64,000 bases of DNA from CAYRFQ01 sp964423615 (GTDB taxonomy: Bacteria; Planctomycetota; Planctomycetia; Gemmatales; Gemmataceae). Below are positions 9,468-19,425 of the stretch, piece after piece. The DNA lies in contig CAYRFQ010000026.1 in NCBI GenBank assembly GCA_964423615.1, forward strand, positions 30,032 through 94,031, in the 5' to 3' direction. A model generated the notes under the pieces. The model had not been told where the DNA came from. It saw only the letters and a list, made by a program, of their open reading frames with translations, and searched no databases. Made by a program: the position numbers and the translations under genes. Each line of letters begins with the position of its first letter. The first letter of the stretch is position 1.

Positions 9468-10751
9468 ATGACAGATCGTTCGAAAGAATTCAAGCCGGGG
9501 CTAGTGCCTCGGCTTTTCCTTTGTTATCTCCTCGGTAGTTTCTACTTCGGTTTTGTCTGCGTCGTTCAAGCAGACGAAACGACCGAGGCCCAATTTATCG
9601 TCCGGTCGGCCGACGCCAAAGAAGTACTGGGCCAGTTGGAAAAGATCACAAAGAACTGGGACTTGACCCTCATGTCGGCAAAACCGACCGTCGTTCCGCA
9701 CACCCAACTCATCAGCGTGCGTCAAAAAGATGTACAAATTCCGGGCTTTCCGTCAGGCCCTCAACTCTGCCTGACGAGTGGAACCAGACTCGTTATCGAT
9801 CCGAAAAAAAAGATCGAACTTGTCGATGAGCACGTCTCGGTCAGCTTACAGCAGGCCGTAAGACCAACAGACCGGCAACCTCTTCGGGTGTTTCTTCCAT
9901 TCGTCAAAGCCATCTGGCTCGCGGCTCCAGACCGTCTCCCAGACGAAATCGCGTTCCGTCGAGAGTTCTTGGAGTCACCACGTCGACAAGACGTCATTCT
10001 GCTACGAAGTGGTGATCGAATTCTCGGAACCGTGTTAGCACTCGACACCAAAACGGGGTGTAAACTCAAATCGAGAAAAACGGAAATCCTCATTCCATTC
10101 CATCAGATCGCGGCGATCGGATTCAACTCCAACCTGCTTGCCCCGTCACGCACCACCGGACTGAGCGCTCGTTGCATCTTGGCCGGAGGGGAGCGAGTCA
10201 CTCTGACGTCTGCCATGATCAACCCGAAACAACACTCGTTGGTCGGGAAAACTGCGGAAGGTGGAAAAATCGTATTTCCACTCAAAGCCCTTCTGAGTCT
10301 CCAGATCGACAACGGAGCGGCGACCTACTTATCAGACTTAAATCCAACGAAATATACGCACACCCCTTTCTTGTCGATCCGCTGGCTTTACCGAATTAAT
10401 CGTAACGTTGTGGGCCACACTTTACGCCTCTCGAACGGCGTCAGAGACCGAGGAGTAGGCATGCACAGCGCAAGTCAACTCACATACAAACTGGACGCGA
10501 AATATCGTTGGTTCGAGGCAGATGTAGGTCTCGACGCGATAACGGGACGAAAGGGGGACGTCGTCGTTTCGATCCTCCGAGAAGGCAACCCGAAACAACT
10601 GTGGTCAGCCAAACTGAACAACGAACAACGAGAGCGTACCGTTCGACTCAACGTGAAAGGCCTGAGGACCCTCATCCTTAGAGTCGATTTTGGGCGGTTT
10701 GGAGATGTCGGAGATCACGTCAACTGGGCAGATGCCCGTTTAATTAAATGA
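9468..10751 (+). CDS. secreted NPCBM/NEW2 domain protein
   Basis: The start at ATG 9468 has GGA just upstream; a GTG at 9444 that overlaps the preceding stop codon (GTGA) is an alternative and would add 8 residues. Residues about 10-35 form a signal peptide ending QADE. The middle (about 160-290) has two beta-rich segments with LRSGDRILGTV and AGGERVTLTSA, similar to the small SH3-like repeats found before NPCBM domains. The C-terminal about 130 residues match the NPCBM fold, with GVGMHS, WFEADVGLDA and LRVDFG. These domains usually bind carbohydrate or accompany glycosidase-type proteins. It is the last gene of the left operon. A role in the cell envelope is inferred. Confidence 0.8.
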   Translation: MTDRSKEFKPGLVPRLFLCYLLGSFYFGFVCVVQADETTEAQFIVRSADAKEVLGQLEKITKNWDLTLMSAKPTVVPHTQLISVRQKDVQIPGFPSGPQLCLTSGTRLVIDPKKKIELVDEHVSVSLQQAVRPTDRQPLRVFLPFVKAIWLAAPDRLPDEIAFRREFLESPRRQDVILLRSGDRILGTVLALDTKTGCKLKSRKTEILIPFHQIAAIGFNSNLLAPSRTTGLSARCILAGGERVTLTSAMINPKQHSLVGKTAEGGKIVFPLKALLSLQIDNGAATYLSDLNPTKYTHTPFLSIRWLYRINRNVVGHTLRLSNGVRDRGVGMHSASQLTYKLDAKYRWFEADVGLDAITGRKGDVVVSILREGNPKQLWSAKLNNEQRERTVRLNVKGLRTLILRVDFGRFGDVGDHVNWADARLIK

Positions 10752-10810
10752 GATCGAGCGAACAGACGGGAAATGGATTGGGCGATCGAAATTGCAAGAC
10801 AACGTGAGCA

Positions 10811-11047
10811 CTACCAACACCGAACGGAAATGTCGTTAATCACCTTCAAAGGCGTCATATCGGTTGCGAGTTGATGAGCAAGTTGACACGTACGATACGT
10901 TTCCGTTCGACCTTGCAGGACCACACTCGTGGCACCCGCCATGACGCGAAGTTCACGAACCGTCGTTCCAAGCTGGTTTTGCAGCCGCGCCTCCAGCTCT
11001 TCATTTCGGTAATGCAGTGGTTCGAACATTTCGGATAAAAACCTCAT
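10811..11047 (-). CDS. small BON-like hypothetical protein
   Basis: The 78-aa frame is chosen from ATG at 11047, which has AAAGGA 7 bp upstream; an in-frame ATG at 11119 lacks such a signal. The product begins MRFLSEMF and contains an amphipathic helix, then a strand-turn-strand segment (VRELRVM, TSVVLQGRTETY) and a helix with HQLATDM. This order resembles a minimal BON domain, a small fold often tied to membrane or envelope binding. The gene stands alone, converging on the NPCBM gene. The family assignment is by pattern only. Confidence 0.55.
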   Translation of the reverse strand: MRFLSEMFEPLHYRNEELEARLQNQLGTTVRELRVMAGATSVVLQGRTETYRTCQLAHQLATDMTPLKVINDISVRCW

Positions 11048-11662
11048 CGTGCATTCCTTTACTGTGTGACACCCATTGGGTCGACTGAAATGGTCGCCAA
11101 TCAAATATACACATTCCATGTACGTTATATTTTGGAATTGAAGTCGTCAACGATAATTTCATTACGATTTTACTGACAAGAAATAAGAACGACTGATATC
11201 AAAAAAGTGCGAGTTCAAGCGAGTAAGAGAGTTAGGAAGCGACAAACAACCGTACCGAAAACCAGGTTTGGAATGGATGATCCGGGTACTCGTGTTTTTG
11301 CGTCAATCGAAATTCGCGCTTCGCTCGTTTTTAGAATCGTTACCACACGAAGTGCTTCAGTGCTCGCCAGAATTTTGGAATTTGGATTTCTCGGCAAATC
11401 GTATTTCCACGCGGCTCGCGCACATAAACAACGAACATCGAATTCCAAAGTCCAGAGCCACATCCCAAATTGCTTCAGTAAGACATTTCGTACTCGAACT
11501 CGCCGAAATGATCCAGACAATGCGGCTTCACGGCAAACAGTCAAACGGTTTCACGAAGAGTCACTCTGGTTTTTGGTCTCCAATCGACCACTCCCTCTTG
11601 TAGAACTCCACAATCCAGAGGCTCCCCCCAACGATCGAAAGCTCCCACTTCTTTCAAACCGA
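11048..11662. other. gene-poor interval
   Basis: 615 bp between two leftward genes. Open frames exist on both strands but none has a convincing ribosome binding site, domain or codon pattern. The DNA is AT-richer just upstream of the BON-like gene (11120-11200), where its promoter should lie. Nothing else is recognised. Confidence 0.5.
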
Positions 11663-13729
11663 TTACTTCCTCGTGATCGACAATCGCAACACTGGACTCG
11701 AGTACGCGATCTTGACCACAAAGTTAATGGAGACGTTAGCGAGGATAGCGACTGGAACATCTTCAATGGGTGCAGCATTCGCAGCGGCTTTCAGAACGAT
11801 GTGGCCCTTTGTGCCTTTACCCAACAGAGTTTTGCTTTTTCCGGCTATGATAGTCACTCCCGGCGGAAGCGGGTTGCCATACACACGCCCGAGATGTCGC
11901 AGTAGAACGTCCGCAGTTACATTTTTCGTGTAATTCGGATTTCGTTCGATCGTAAAGTCGATCTTGACTTCCTGTCCGGGCTTCAAAGAAACTTTGTCCT
12001 TGTCGAGTTTCACGTTTAGGATGTCGGAAGGGTCAGTCACAACGACCGTCTGCATGTTCACGTCAAGCGTTCCACGCCCGCCCCCAGGAAAGTATAGTTC
12101 CTGGTTCGGAGTCGATTCCCGCAAGGCCCATTCCTCTTTTCCGCCTATCTTGAGCTTACCCTTGCCGACGATACGAACGTTGGCGAACGCGTGCTTGGCC
12201 AACTCGTCCGCACTAACCACGATGACCCCTTGCTCCATACTCGGAGGAATCGTCAGCTTGCTCGCGGTGACGCCTTTCGGGAGCCCCTCGACGAAAACTT
12301 CCACCGGCCCATTGAACCCATTTGTCCGATCGAGATGAACGAACCACGTTGTTCGCGAACCTGGCCCAATCATGGCCTTGTCGGGATCACACCGGAGGGC
12401 AAAATCTTGTTCGACCCAGTTCGCTCTCACGAAGTACACGGAAGTCGGAGAGCCTTTGCTGTTGAGATCACGGACTCGCAACACGTACTTACCATCCCGG
12501 GTTGGGTTGAACACCAGCGATGGCTCGCTCCCATGAGAAGTGTAATCGCTTTTCAGGATTCGTCCGTCGGGCAACATGATGTCCAGCACTGCGTGGGCCG
12601 TAGAATTCAAGTCGGTCGCAAAACGTCGAGCCACCACCTGAAAGTGAATGGCTTGGCCCTTCTTCGCGTCGAATACGAAGTGGTCGAGATCACGTGTTCG
12701 TCCGAGCCGTCCGTTGATGCCACAGGGAACGGTCATCGGGGTCGCCGATTCGGGTGTGTCGTTGCTTTCTTTCTCAAGGAGTTGCGGAAGGTCGCTCACG
12801 ACCACAGTCACCGGATTCGTTCGTTCGCCGTTGTCCAAGGATAAAGGAAGTGTGTGGACGCCCAGTCCTGAAGGCGAAACGACCTTGGCCTTCACTCCAA
12901 ATTTTTCGGCCGTGCCAATGGCCACCACACCAGTCGTCTTCGAAGGATTGACCGCGAGAGGGTAAATGTGGGTGGCGTGTGGTTCGTTCGTGGCTTGGAT
13001 GGCGTAGACCCATCGAGCATCTCCCTCGTACGTCGACTCTCGAACTTGCAGGTAGAACGTACCAGACTTCTTCGTTGTGTACGACAATAGCGGATCCGCA
13101 AAGTAGAAGTGGTCGTTCGAGGCGAGTTCCCGCCCTTCGTCGTCGTACAAGACCAACATCGGTTTGGCGTGTTGTTGGAGGTCGTGGATTTTGTCTTGAA
13201 GCCGGGCACAGAACATCTCGAACGTGAGGTGTTCTCCGGCTTGGGCGGTGAACTTAAAATAGTCGACATCTTCGTCGACTTCGAGCCGACCGGTCAGAAC
13301 CAAAGGAAGTTTGATCGACTGGGCATCCGGTTTGGTGTTGTTCTTCCGAGCTTCAGGAACGACGGGATCATCGACGACAACAATTTGGCCAAGGCTCGAA
13401 ACTCCGATCTTGCTCACCAAGCGAAATTCGCGTGGCCCCAGTTTCGCATCGGGAGAGACTTTGACTTTGACTTTGACTCGTATAACAGGACGTTTCGACG
13501 TTGTAGGCTTGGGCTTTTCGATTTCTCCCACGATTCCCTCCCCGTCGAACAGGGCGTGATAGGTATCGACGAAGTTCATTCGTCCCTGGACCGTGATGGT
13601 CGTTGTCTGCCCCCTTTGGACGGCCACAGGGTCGGTGTGGGTGATCATAGGAAAGGATGTTTGGGCGACGACTGAGCTACTGGCCAGCAGACTTACGGAC
13701 GCCGCGAGGAAAAAAGCCAATTGTTTCAT
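11663..13729 (-). CDS. secreted PPC (pre-peptidase C-terminal) domain protein
   Basis: 688 residues with a signal peptide (MKQLAFFLAASV to SSVVAQ). An Ig-like part at about 30-125 is followed by a first PPC-like beta-sandwich (about 135-245: GRLEVDEDVDYFKFTAQAGE, LVLYDDEGRELASND, GTFYLQVRE). A second follows at about 320-425 (NGRLGRTRDLDHFVFDAKKGQ, PDGRILKSD, GKYVLRVRDL). The C-terminal 250 residues carry further beta-rich repeats, including LKPGQEVKIDFTIERN. Proteins of this design are regularly co-encoded with PSCyt1/PSCyt2 proteins in planctomycetes and are thought to act in the periplasm or at the surface. It is the third gene of a three-gene leftward operon and follows the cytochrome-WD40 gene by 57 bp. 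No peptidase catalytic residues are seen. Confidence 0.85.
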   Translation of the reverse strand: MKQLAFFLAASVSLLASSSVVAQTSFPMITHTDPVAVQRGQTTTITVQGRMNFVDTYHALFDGEGIVGEIEKPKPTTSKRPVIRVKVKVKVSPDAKLGPREFRLVSKIGVSSLGQIVVVDDPVVPEARKNNTKPDAQSIKLPLVLTGRLEVDEDVDYFKFTAQAGEHLTFEMFCARLQDKIHDLQQHAKPMLVLYDDEGRELASNDHFYFADPLLSYTTKKSGTFYLQVRESTYEGDARWVYAIQATNEPHATHIYPLAVNPSKTTGVVAIGTAEKFGVKAKVVSPSGLGVHTLPLSLDNGERTNPVTVVVSDLPQLLEKESNDTPESATPMTVPCGINGRLGRTRDLDHFVFDAKKGQAIHFQVVARRFATDLNSTAHAVLDIMLPDGRILKSDYTSHGSEPSLVFNPTRDGKYVLRVRDLNSKGSPTSVYFVRANWVEQDFALRCDPDKAMIGPGSRTTWFVHLDRTNGFNGPVEVFVEGLPKGVTASKLTIPPSMEQGVIVVSADELAKHAFANVRIVGKGKLKIGGKEEWALRESTPNQELYFPGGGRGTLDVNMQTVVVTDPSDILNVKLDKDKVSLKPGQEVKIDFTIERNPNYTKNVTADVLLRHLGRVYGNPLPPGVTIIAGKSKTLLGKGTKGHIVLKAAANAAPIEDVPVAILANVSINFVVKIAYSSPVLRLSITRK

Positions 13730-13786
13730 CGTTGGTCCCGGTTCGAGTGGTGAAGAGGATCGGGGATAGTGGATGACAGTGCGTTG

Positions 13787-15442
13787 TCACTTAAAAAACT
13801 TCGGTGCTGGCAGTCGTTTGCCTCTCAAAGCCTGTTGGACCATCCTTGGCGATTGCAACGTCTTCCAGGCGGAGGCATCATCGATCTGCCGTCCTCGCAT
13901 CGTCCAGCGTGCCTGCTTGGTCAATTCTTTCGTCGTCGATACATAGCCCACCGGCGTGTGGGCCAACCATCTGTGTTTCTGGTCTTCGCTGGGTAACGAC
14001 AACAGCGTCAAAGCGTGGGTCCCGCGAGCATCCCAAAGTCGAACGAACCCATCGAACGTCCCGGTAGCGATCCATCGGCTATCCGGCGAAATGGCAACCG
14101 CGTAAACAGGGGAGTTAACACGAATCGCTCGTATCGATCCTCCCGATGATCCGTTCCAGATTCGGACGTATTGGTCGGCACTTGCCGAAACCAACAGTTT
14201 TCCGTCGTTGCTGAAAGCCAACTCCTGCACGGCCGCACGATGTCCACGCTGGAGTTTGTCTCGCGTTCCCGTTTCGGTGTTCCACCAGTACAAAGCCGAT
14301 TCGAAACCCGACGATACGACGTATTTTCCATTGGGGTGAAACGCGACCGACAACACGTCCTCCTTCATGCCGCCGAGCGTGAATCGGCCTTTTCCGGATT
14401 CGACTTCGGTCAGCCGGACGGTGCGGTCTTTGCTCACTGTGGCGAGCAGTTCACCTTGGGGACCAAAATCGACAGCATACACAAAATCCGAATGCCCTTT
14501 AATTGTTGTTCGGTGGTCGAGCTTGGGTACGCTCCACCGGCGAATCGTCTGATCAAAGCTGACCGAGACAAGTTCTTGGCTGTCGGGACGAAAGGCCACA
14601 GAGAAAACAACGTCGGAATGATCGCGAGCCGTTGCGACATTTTTCCAATCGCTCACCTGGAAGAGACGAAGTTCTCCCCTCGCCGAAGGTTGGCCACCGC
14701 CAACTGCGAGAAACTTGCCGTCGGGAGAGAAGCGAACGTCGTTCACCGCACCGAGAAAACTAGTGAGCACCTTCACCGGTCGTATTGTCTTCAAGTCCCA
14801 AACCGTCACCTGCCCATAAGCTCCGGTCGCCAACACGTTGCCTTTGGGATGAAACGCCACGGCAGTCACGGGTGCCAGCGGCCCAACTTTGATTCGCAGG
14901 TCGAGTAGGGTGGGCGTGCTTTTGCCGAAATGTCCACGCGGTGGCGTAGTGGTCGTCGGTAACACCACATCACGGAAACGCCGCTTGCGAGGTTTTCTGG
15001 GAATGGTAGCCTTGGCAATGTCGTCGGGGACCGTTCCTTCTTTCGCGCCGCCATCAATCCATCGTTTCAAAACCTCTATCTGATGGTCGGGCAGCGGGTC
15101 TCCGTCGAGAGGCATTCTTCGATTCGGGTTCTTGCTAAACAGTAGTTGGATCATCAAACTGTTCGAACTGTTGCCAACTTTCAACACCTTCGTTTTGCCC
15201 TTCGTTCCCTCGAAGATGTTTTCGTAGGAGTCGAGTGCCAGACCACCGGAAACGCTTGGCTTGCGAATGAGCCGTGACGAATGACAGAACGAACAATTCT
15301 TGCGAAGAATCGGACGAACATCTTTCCAATAGGTCGGGACGTCATTTGCGTCCGCGATCGAGATGGGACTGAGCACGGCGAAGATCGCAACCGTCGCGAC
15401 CAGTCGGGAGATGGTAGGTGGTGGCATGGTCATTGATTTCAT
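13787..15442 (-). CDS. PSCyt1-type c-type cytochrome domain fused to WD40 repeats
   Basis: 551 residues. The signal peptide is at about 10-32. Residues about 38-135 form a planctomycete cytochrome c-like domain with the haem motif CSFCH (C50, C53, H54), the SGGLALDSYE segment and RMPLDGDPL before a helix, as in PSCyt1. From about 165 to 500 there are seven or so WD40 repeats (VTVWDLKT, LRLFQVSDW, IRRWSVPKL, YVRIWNGSSG and VRLWDARG end the blades), so the C-terminus should form a beta-propeller. A periplasmic haem protein with a protein-interaction platform is inferred. It lies 230 bp downstream of the PSCyt2/PSD1 gene and 57 bp before the PPC gene, a standard planctomycete trio. Confidence 0.9.
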   Translation of the reverse strand: MKSMTMPPPTISRLVATVAIFAVLSPISIADANDVPTYWKDVRPILRKNCSFCHSSRLIRKPSVSGGLALDSYENIFEGTKGKTKVLKVGNSSNSLMIQLLFSKNPNRRMPLDGDPLPDHQIEVLKRWIDGGAKEGTVPDDIAKATIPRKPRKRRFRDVVLPTTTTPPRGHFGKSTPTLLDLRIKVGPLAPVTAVAFHPKGNVLATGAYGQVTVWDLKTIRPVKVLTSFLGAVNDVRFSPDGKFLAVGGGQPSARGELRLFQVSDWKNVATARDHSDVVFSVAFRPDSQELVSVSFDQTIRRWSVPKLDHRTTIKGHSDFVYAVDFGPQGELLATVSKDRTVRLTEVESGKGRFTLGGMKEDVLSVAFHPNGKYVVSSGFESALYWWNTETGTRDKLQRGHRAAVQELAFSNDGKLLVSASADQYVRIWNGSSGGSIRAIRVNSPVYAVAISPDSRWIATGTFDGFVRLWDARGTHALTLLSLPSEDQKHRWLAHTPVGYVSTTKELTKQARWTMRGRQIDDASAWKTLQSPRMVQQALRGKRLPAPKFFK

Positions 15443-15672
15443 TGGGTGGGTCGTGTGCTCGTGATTTACCCCTCAGAGGAAGAACTCCTCGAACGAAGTC
15501 CTGCTCCCAACTTCGCGGGGAGAGGGACATTCAACGCCGAGCAGTTCTCAAAGTCCTTCTCCCCCGTTTGTTTTCGCTACGACAGGTCGTCGCAAAAGTT
15601 CCTGGGGGAGAACGTTCCTATCTCAAGAAGGGGTTGGGTGACTATGCGTCATGGCGTGTTCGGGGTCGTCTG

Positions 15673-18105
15673 TTAGTGCGTAAAAACGAACTCGCGAGAG
15701 TTCAACAAAGCCCAAAGGACGTCCTCCAAACCTTCGCGTCGGTTCGGGGCTTGCGTGATCCAAAACTTCGCTCGATTGATTTCGCTCGAACTCGGTGGCC
15801 GAGAGAGCGTGGCGAGATACAACTCGGTAATGGCCTCGGTGTCTTTCGTTTTCGCCTTGAGCAGGTTCGCCAGACGTCCCTTCGGATGGGACAGTTTTGG
15901 GTTCAAGAAATCGCCGTGCAACAAGTGCAACGCCTGGGCGATATTCGGTTCTTTGGTTCGCTCGCACTCGCACGTGATCTTTCGCTCGGGACGACCAAAC
16001 GTGTCCAGGAAGAAAGAAGCAACTTGCGAATCGGGCAGTTGGATGGCTCGTGTTCCCAACGGCAACCCTGTGTATTTCGTCGTGGTCCCTGTCGCTGCGT
16101 CGATCGCGTCGGCGAGTTGTTCTGCCGTCAGCCTTCGGATCGTGAACCGTGTGTAGAACATGTTCGCGGCATCAACCTTGTTTTCAGCCGTTACCTTCGA
16201 ACTGAGCTGATACACCCGCGAGTTCATGATCGTACGAAGCAAGTGCTTCAAATCGAAATTGTGCTTGACGAAGTTTTCGGCCAGCGCATCGAGCAGCTCG
16301 GGATTACTCGCCGGATTCGTAGCCCGCAGGTCGTCGAGCGGTTCGACAAGACCGCGCCCCATGTAGTAACCCCAGAATCGGTTGACCAGGTTCCTCGCAA
16401 AATAGTCGTTTTCCTTCGCGGTCATCCACTTCGCCAACGCCACACGGCGATCCAACGGGTCGTCGGTTTCCTTGCTGCCGAGCGGGTGAGGTTTAACGAT
16501 ACCACCCTTTCGTGGGTGAGTTTGTTCTCCCCCGTTTCGCAAGTACACAACGGTTTCGCGTCCGAACAAGCCGAACTCTTTACTCGTTTTGGTCCCGACA
16601 CGAACGAAAAAGGCGGTCATGCCGTAGTAGTCGTCCTGGCTCCATTTTTCGAACGGATGATGGTGGCATTTGGCACAACCAATTCGGACACCAAGGAACA
16701 CTTGGCTGGTCGTTTCGGCCCAGTCGGCGGGATTCCGCGATGTCATGAAGAAGTTAGCAGGACCTTCAGTGAACGTGCTACCCTCGGCCGTAATGATCTC
16801 GCTAGCCATCTTGTCGAGCGACTTACCGTCACGGATACTCGACCGCACCCAGTTGTGAAAACTCCACATACCCCGATCTTGCATCGAGTTTCGATTGATC
16901 CTGAGAAGATCGCCCAACTTCAACGCCCAGAAATCGACAAACTCCGGTCGATCGAGTACCTTCTCGATGGCCTTCTTTCGCTTGTACTCGGATTTGTCGG
17001 AAAGGAACGCTCGGATCGACTTCGGCGAAGGCAATGTCCCAATCGTGTCGAGATGAATCCGACGGTAGAACTCCAGATCAGAGCAAAGTTCGGAAGGCGT
17101 CAGTCCGAGCGATTTCCACTTCCCCATGGCCTTCTCATCGATGAAGTTGTTAGACGCAAACTTCGGGAACGAAGTGACTTTCGCATAGGGAAGCGTCACC
17201 TGGACGACGGTAGCTTGACCACCGAAACGAACCATGATGTGCGTTTCCCCTTTTCCCTGGGCGGTGATCAACCCGTCCTTCGTGACCTTTGCGACGCCCT
17301 CGTTGAGAGTATCGAATTGGGCCGTCGAAGTGACGTCCTGCTCGACGCCATCAGACCACGTCGCCGTGACGAGAATTTGTTGCTTCTCTTTCGGCGACAT
17401 CGTACGGTGTCGCGGCCAAACTTGTAACTTCGTCACGACAGGATCACGACGGCTTGGCTCGGGAACTCCATCTTCGAGCCATTGGCGAATGAGATCATAC
17501 GCCTGGCCATCTTTTTGCAGCCGATGGCCGCCACCATGTTCCATCACGAGCGACGGTTTCAGTAACAGGATGCTTCGCTCCGGATCAGAAACCACTACAC
17601 GGCGGCCTTCCGCACTCTGGACCACCTGGGCATGATCGAAAATCGGGTCGAAACCCAAAAGGCTCAACTTAAATCCCCCACGTCCGTGTTGGGCACCGTG
17701 GCAAGCTCCCTGATTACACCCCTGGCGAGTGAAGATCGGAACAATGTCGCGACCGAACTCAACGAGGACATCGGCTTTGGCCTTCGTTACCTCAACCGGA
17801 ACCTGGCGATTCACGCCTTCTGCGACGACATGAATCTTCGTCGTTCCATCGCTGACGGGTTGGACGATGCCTTGCTCATCGACCTTGGCAATTTGCGAAT
17901 CTCCAGACGTAAACTTCGCGGCAGACGTGAATTCCTTCTGCTGGCCATTCGCAAAAATCGCCAACACGCCCAACCGTTGCTGCGCCCGTGGTCCGTCGAG
18001 TTGAACTCGGCTAGGATACACTTCCAAAGATTGGAGCGATTCAGCAACAGCAAGGTTGGCGAGGAAGAGAGTTCCCAAGAACCCGAAGACAAGTGTTCGA
18101 TACAT
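15673..18105 (-). CDS. PSCyt2/PSD1 (DUF1549-DUF1553) cytochrome-like protein with Ig-like domains
   Basis: 810 residues; GAGG lies 7 bp before the ATG. The signal peptide is residues 1-21. A bacterial Ig-like (BIG2) domain is at about 24-108. A cytochrome-like segment follows with C130, C135 and H136 in GCNQGACHG, the characteristic PSCyt motif. A second BIG2-like domain (about 233-315) leads into DUF1549 (about 325-545), which contains a second haem-type motif CAKCHHHPFEKW near 490. DUF1553 spans about 575-790, with LVNRFWGYYMGRGLVEP and FLDTFGRP as recognisable landmarks. This family is restricted largely to planctomycetes and relatives and is expected in the periplasm, possibly in electron transfer linked to polymer breakdown. 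It is the first gene of the leftward operon. Confidence 0.92.
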   Translation of the reverse strand: MYRTLVFGFLGTLFLANLAVAESLQSLEVYPSRVQLDGPRAQQRLGVLAIFANGQQKEFTSAAKFTSGDSQIAKVDEQGIVQPVSDGTTKIHVVAEGVNRQVPVEVTKAKADVLVEFGRDIVPIFTRQGCNQGACHGAQHGRGGFKLSLLGFDPIFDHAQVVQSAEGRRVVVSDPERSILLLKPSLVMEHGGGHRLQKDGQAYDLIRQWLEDGVPEPSRRDPVVTKLQVWPRHRTMSPKEKQQILVTATWSDGVEQDVTSTAQFDTLNEGVAKVTKDGLITAQGKGETHIMVRFGGQATVVQVTLPYAKVTSFPKFASNNFIDEKAMGKWKSLGLTPSELCSDLEFYRRIHLDTIGTLPSPKSIRAFLSDKSEYKRKKAIEKVLDRPEFVDFWALKLGDLLRINRNSMQDRGMWSFHNWVRSSIRDGKSLDKMASEIITAEGSTFTEGPANFFMTSRNPADWAETTSQVFLGVRIGCAKCHHHPFEKWSQDDYYGMTAFFVRVGTKTSKEFGLFGRETVVYLRNGGEQTHPRKGGIVKPHPLGSKETDDPLDRRVALAKWMTAKENDYFARNLVNRFWGYYMGRGLVEPLDDLRATNPASNPELLDALAENFVKHNFDLKHLLRTIMNSRVYQLSSKVTAENKVDAANMFYTRFTIRRLTAEQLADAIDAATGTTTKYTGLPLGTRAIQLPDSQVASFFLDTFGRPERKITCECERTKEPNIAQALHLLHGDFLNPKLSHPKGRLANLLKAKTKDTEAITELYLATLSRPPSSSEINRAKFWITQAPNRREGLEDVLWALLNSREFVFTH

Positions 18106-18666
18106 ACCGCAACCTCAAAATGTTCGCGGCCCAGGCGGGAGTGAGCAACCATAAGGGGGGAATAATTGGATTGCCATGCCGGGAAGCAGGAGTGCAATAG
18201 TTTGCACCAGTTTAAGGCGAAACGAAAATTCGATCAAGATGCGAGTGTTTCGAAATTGACAGTTTTTCGAGCGAGTCCGAGAGCTATCGTGTTGAGTGAT
18301 CGTCGACGCTAACTCACTCGTTTCTAGCCTCGGACCGGTTCTGGATAAACACTCTCTTCCCCGACCCAGGTATCGAGATTCTGAAGAACGTTTTCCAAGG
18401 CCAGTCGCCAACAGTAAGCATCAGGGTCAATCACGCCACGTGCCAATTCTGCATCCACAGAATGGCCGATGAGTTCGCTAGACCGGGTCCGCCCGGCCAA
18501 ATACTCAACCAAGGTTGGACCAGGCTAACAATAGAGCGTGCAATCGAATTTGCCCGACTTGGGCACATACGAAGTCCGAGGTGAATGGGAAAGTTCAAAA
18601 AAAGCTAGCTCTCTAGTCGCGGAAACGAGCCTCCCGTTGTCAACCAAACGATCTCGGCTTTGGCGG
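18106..18666. other. intergenic region between two leftward genes
   Basis: 561 bp. It must carry the promoter of the PSCyt2 operon just left of 18200. Short frames here have no credible start signal or domain; no RNA gene or repeat is recognised. Confidence 0.5.
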
Positions 18667-19425
18667 TTAAAATCCTTCGTGTCGCAACCGTCCCACGATC
18701 TTGCCAAACAATCGGTCGGCTACTGTACTCGACGAATTCGGCCAGTACCCGTTCGTCCAATTGACCAGATGCATATGATCTCCAGGAAACAGGTCGATCT
18801 TCTCACCATAGTTCGCGGATTGGACCGAGACGACGCCATCGTTGGGACCTTCGTGCTTTTCGACGATATTATAGGAAAGCAACCAGTCATATCCGCGACC
18901 GTGATACTCTCCGGCAACCGAGTAGTAATTCACGAGCGGTGAATCGAGCACCTCTTCGTTGAACTGCCGACAACTCGCCGTCGTCAAGTCGTAGAAGCCC
19001 GCCGTCGGAATCCCCAAGAAATGCAGCAAAGGACGGATCATCCGCGTCAAGTGCTGCACTCCCCAGTCGGCAAACGCCGTACCCCGGTGTGGGGTCCCCA
19101 GAGTTGTCAAACTGAGCACTCGATCCGCCATCCCGAGCTTGGAAATCATGTAGCGTGCGTCCAACCCACCCATACTGTGAGCGATGAGATGGACCGGTTC
19201 GTTGGGCATCCGCTCGGCCAAATACCTTTTAAGCTGGAGCGCCCGCTCAGAAATCGAACGAGTCGGACTCAATCGCGGCGTGAGGATGTTGTTGCCGAAC
19301 TTGCGCAGCAATTGCGCGATGCCGGGAAAATATTCGGCGATCGTCCACTTCCCCACGGTGTATCGGTCAAACCCACACAAACCGTGGACCAGCACAATCG
19401 GTGATCGTAGTTTTGCAATTTTCAT
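18667..19425 (-). CDS. lipase-like alpha/beta hydrolase
   Basis: 252 residues; AGAGGTGGG precedes the ATG. The frame opens with a hydrophobic strand and the oxyanion segment VLVHGLCGFD (about 11-20). It has the nucleophile elbow AHSMGG with Ser84, the lipase-like TLGTPHRGT segment at about 108-116, an acid residue in GPNDGVVSV (Asp196) and a histidine in GDHMHLVNW (His217 or His219). This is a full Ser-Asp-His triad in the order of bacterial triacylglycerol lipases. No signal peptide is visible, so the enzyme is probably cytoplasmic or exported atypically. Natural substrates are likely lipid or short-chain esters; specificity cannot be read from the sequence. It stands alone. Confidence 0.85.
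   Translation of the reverse strand: MKIAKLRSPIVLVHGLCGFDRYTVGKWTIAEYFPGIAQLLRKFGNNILTPRLSPTRSISERALQLKRYLAERMPNEPVHLIAHSMGGLDARYMISKLGMADRVLSLTTLGTPHRGTAFADWGVQHLTRMIRPLLHFLGIPTAGFYDLTTASCRQFNEEVLDSPLVNYYSVAGEYHGRGYDWLLSYNIVEKHEGPNDGVVSVQSANYGEKIDLFPGDHMHLVNWTNGYWPNSSSTVADRLFGKIVGRLRHEGF

Noticed and set aside
12191..12844. A 217-codon plus-strand frame opposite the PPC-domain gene
   Set aside because: Shadow of the real leftward gene; no start signal or domain.
15418..17427. A 669-codon plus-strand frame opposite the PSCyt2/PSD1 gene
   Set aside because: The opposite strand encodes a complete recognisable PSCyt2/PSD1 protein with signal peptide and ribosome binding site; the long antisense frame is due to third-position bias.
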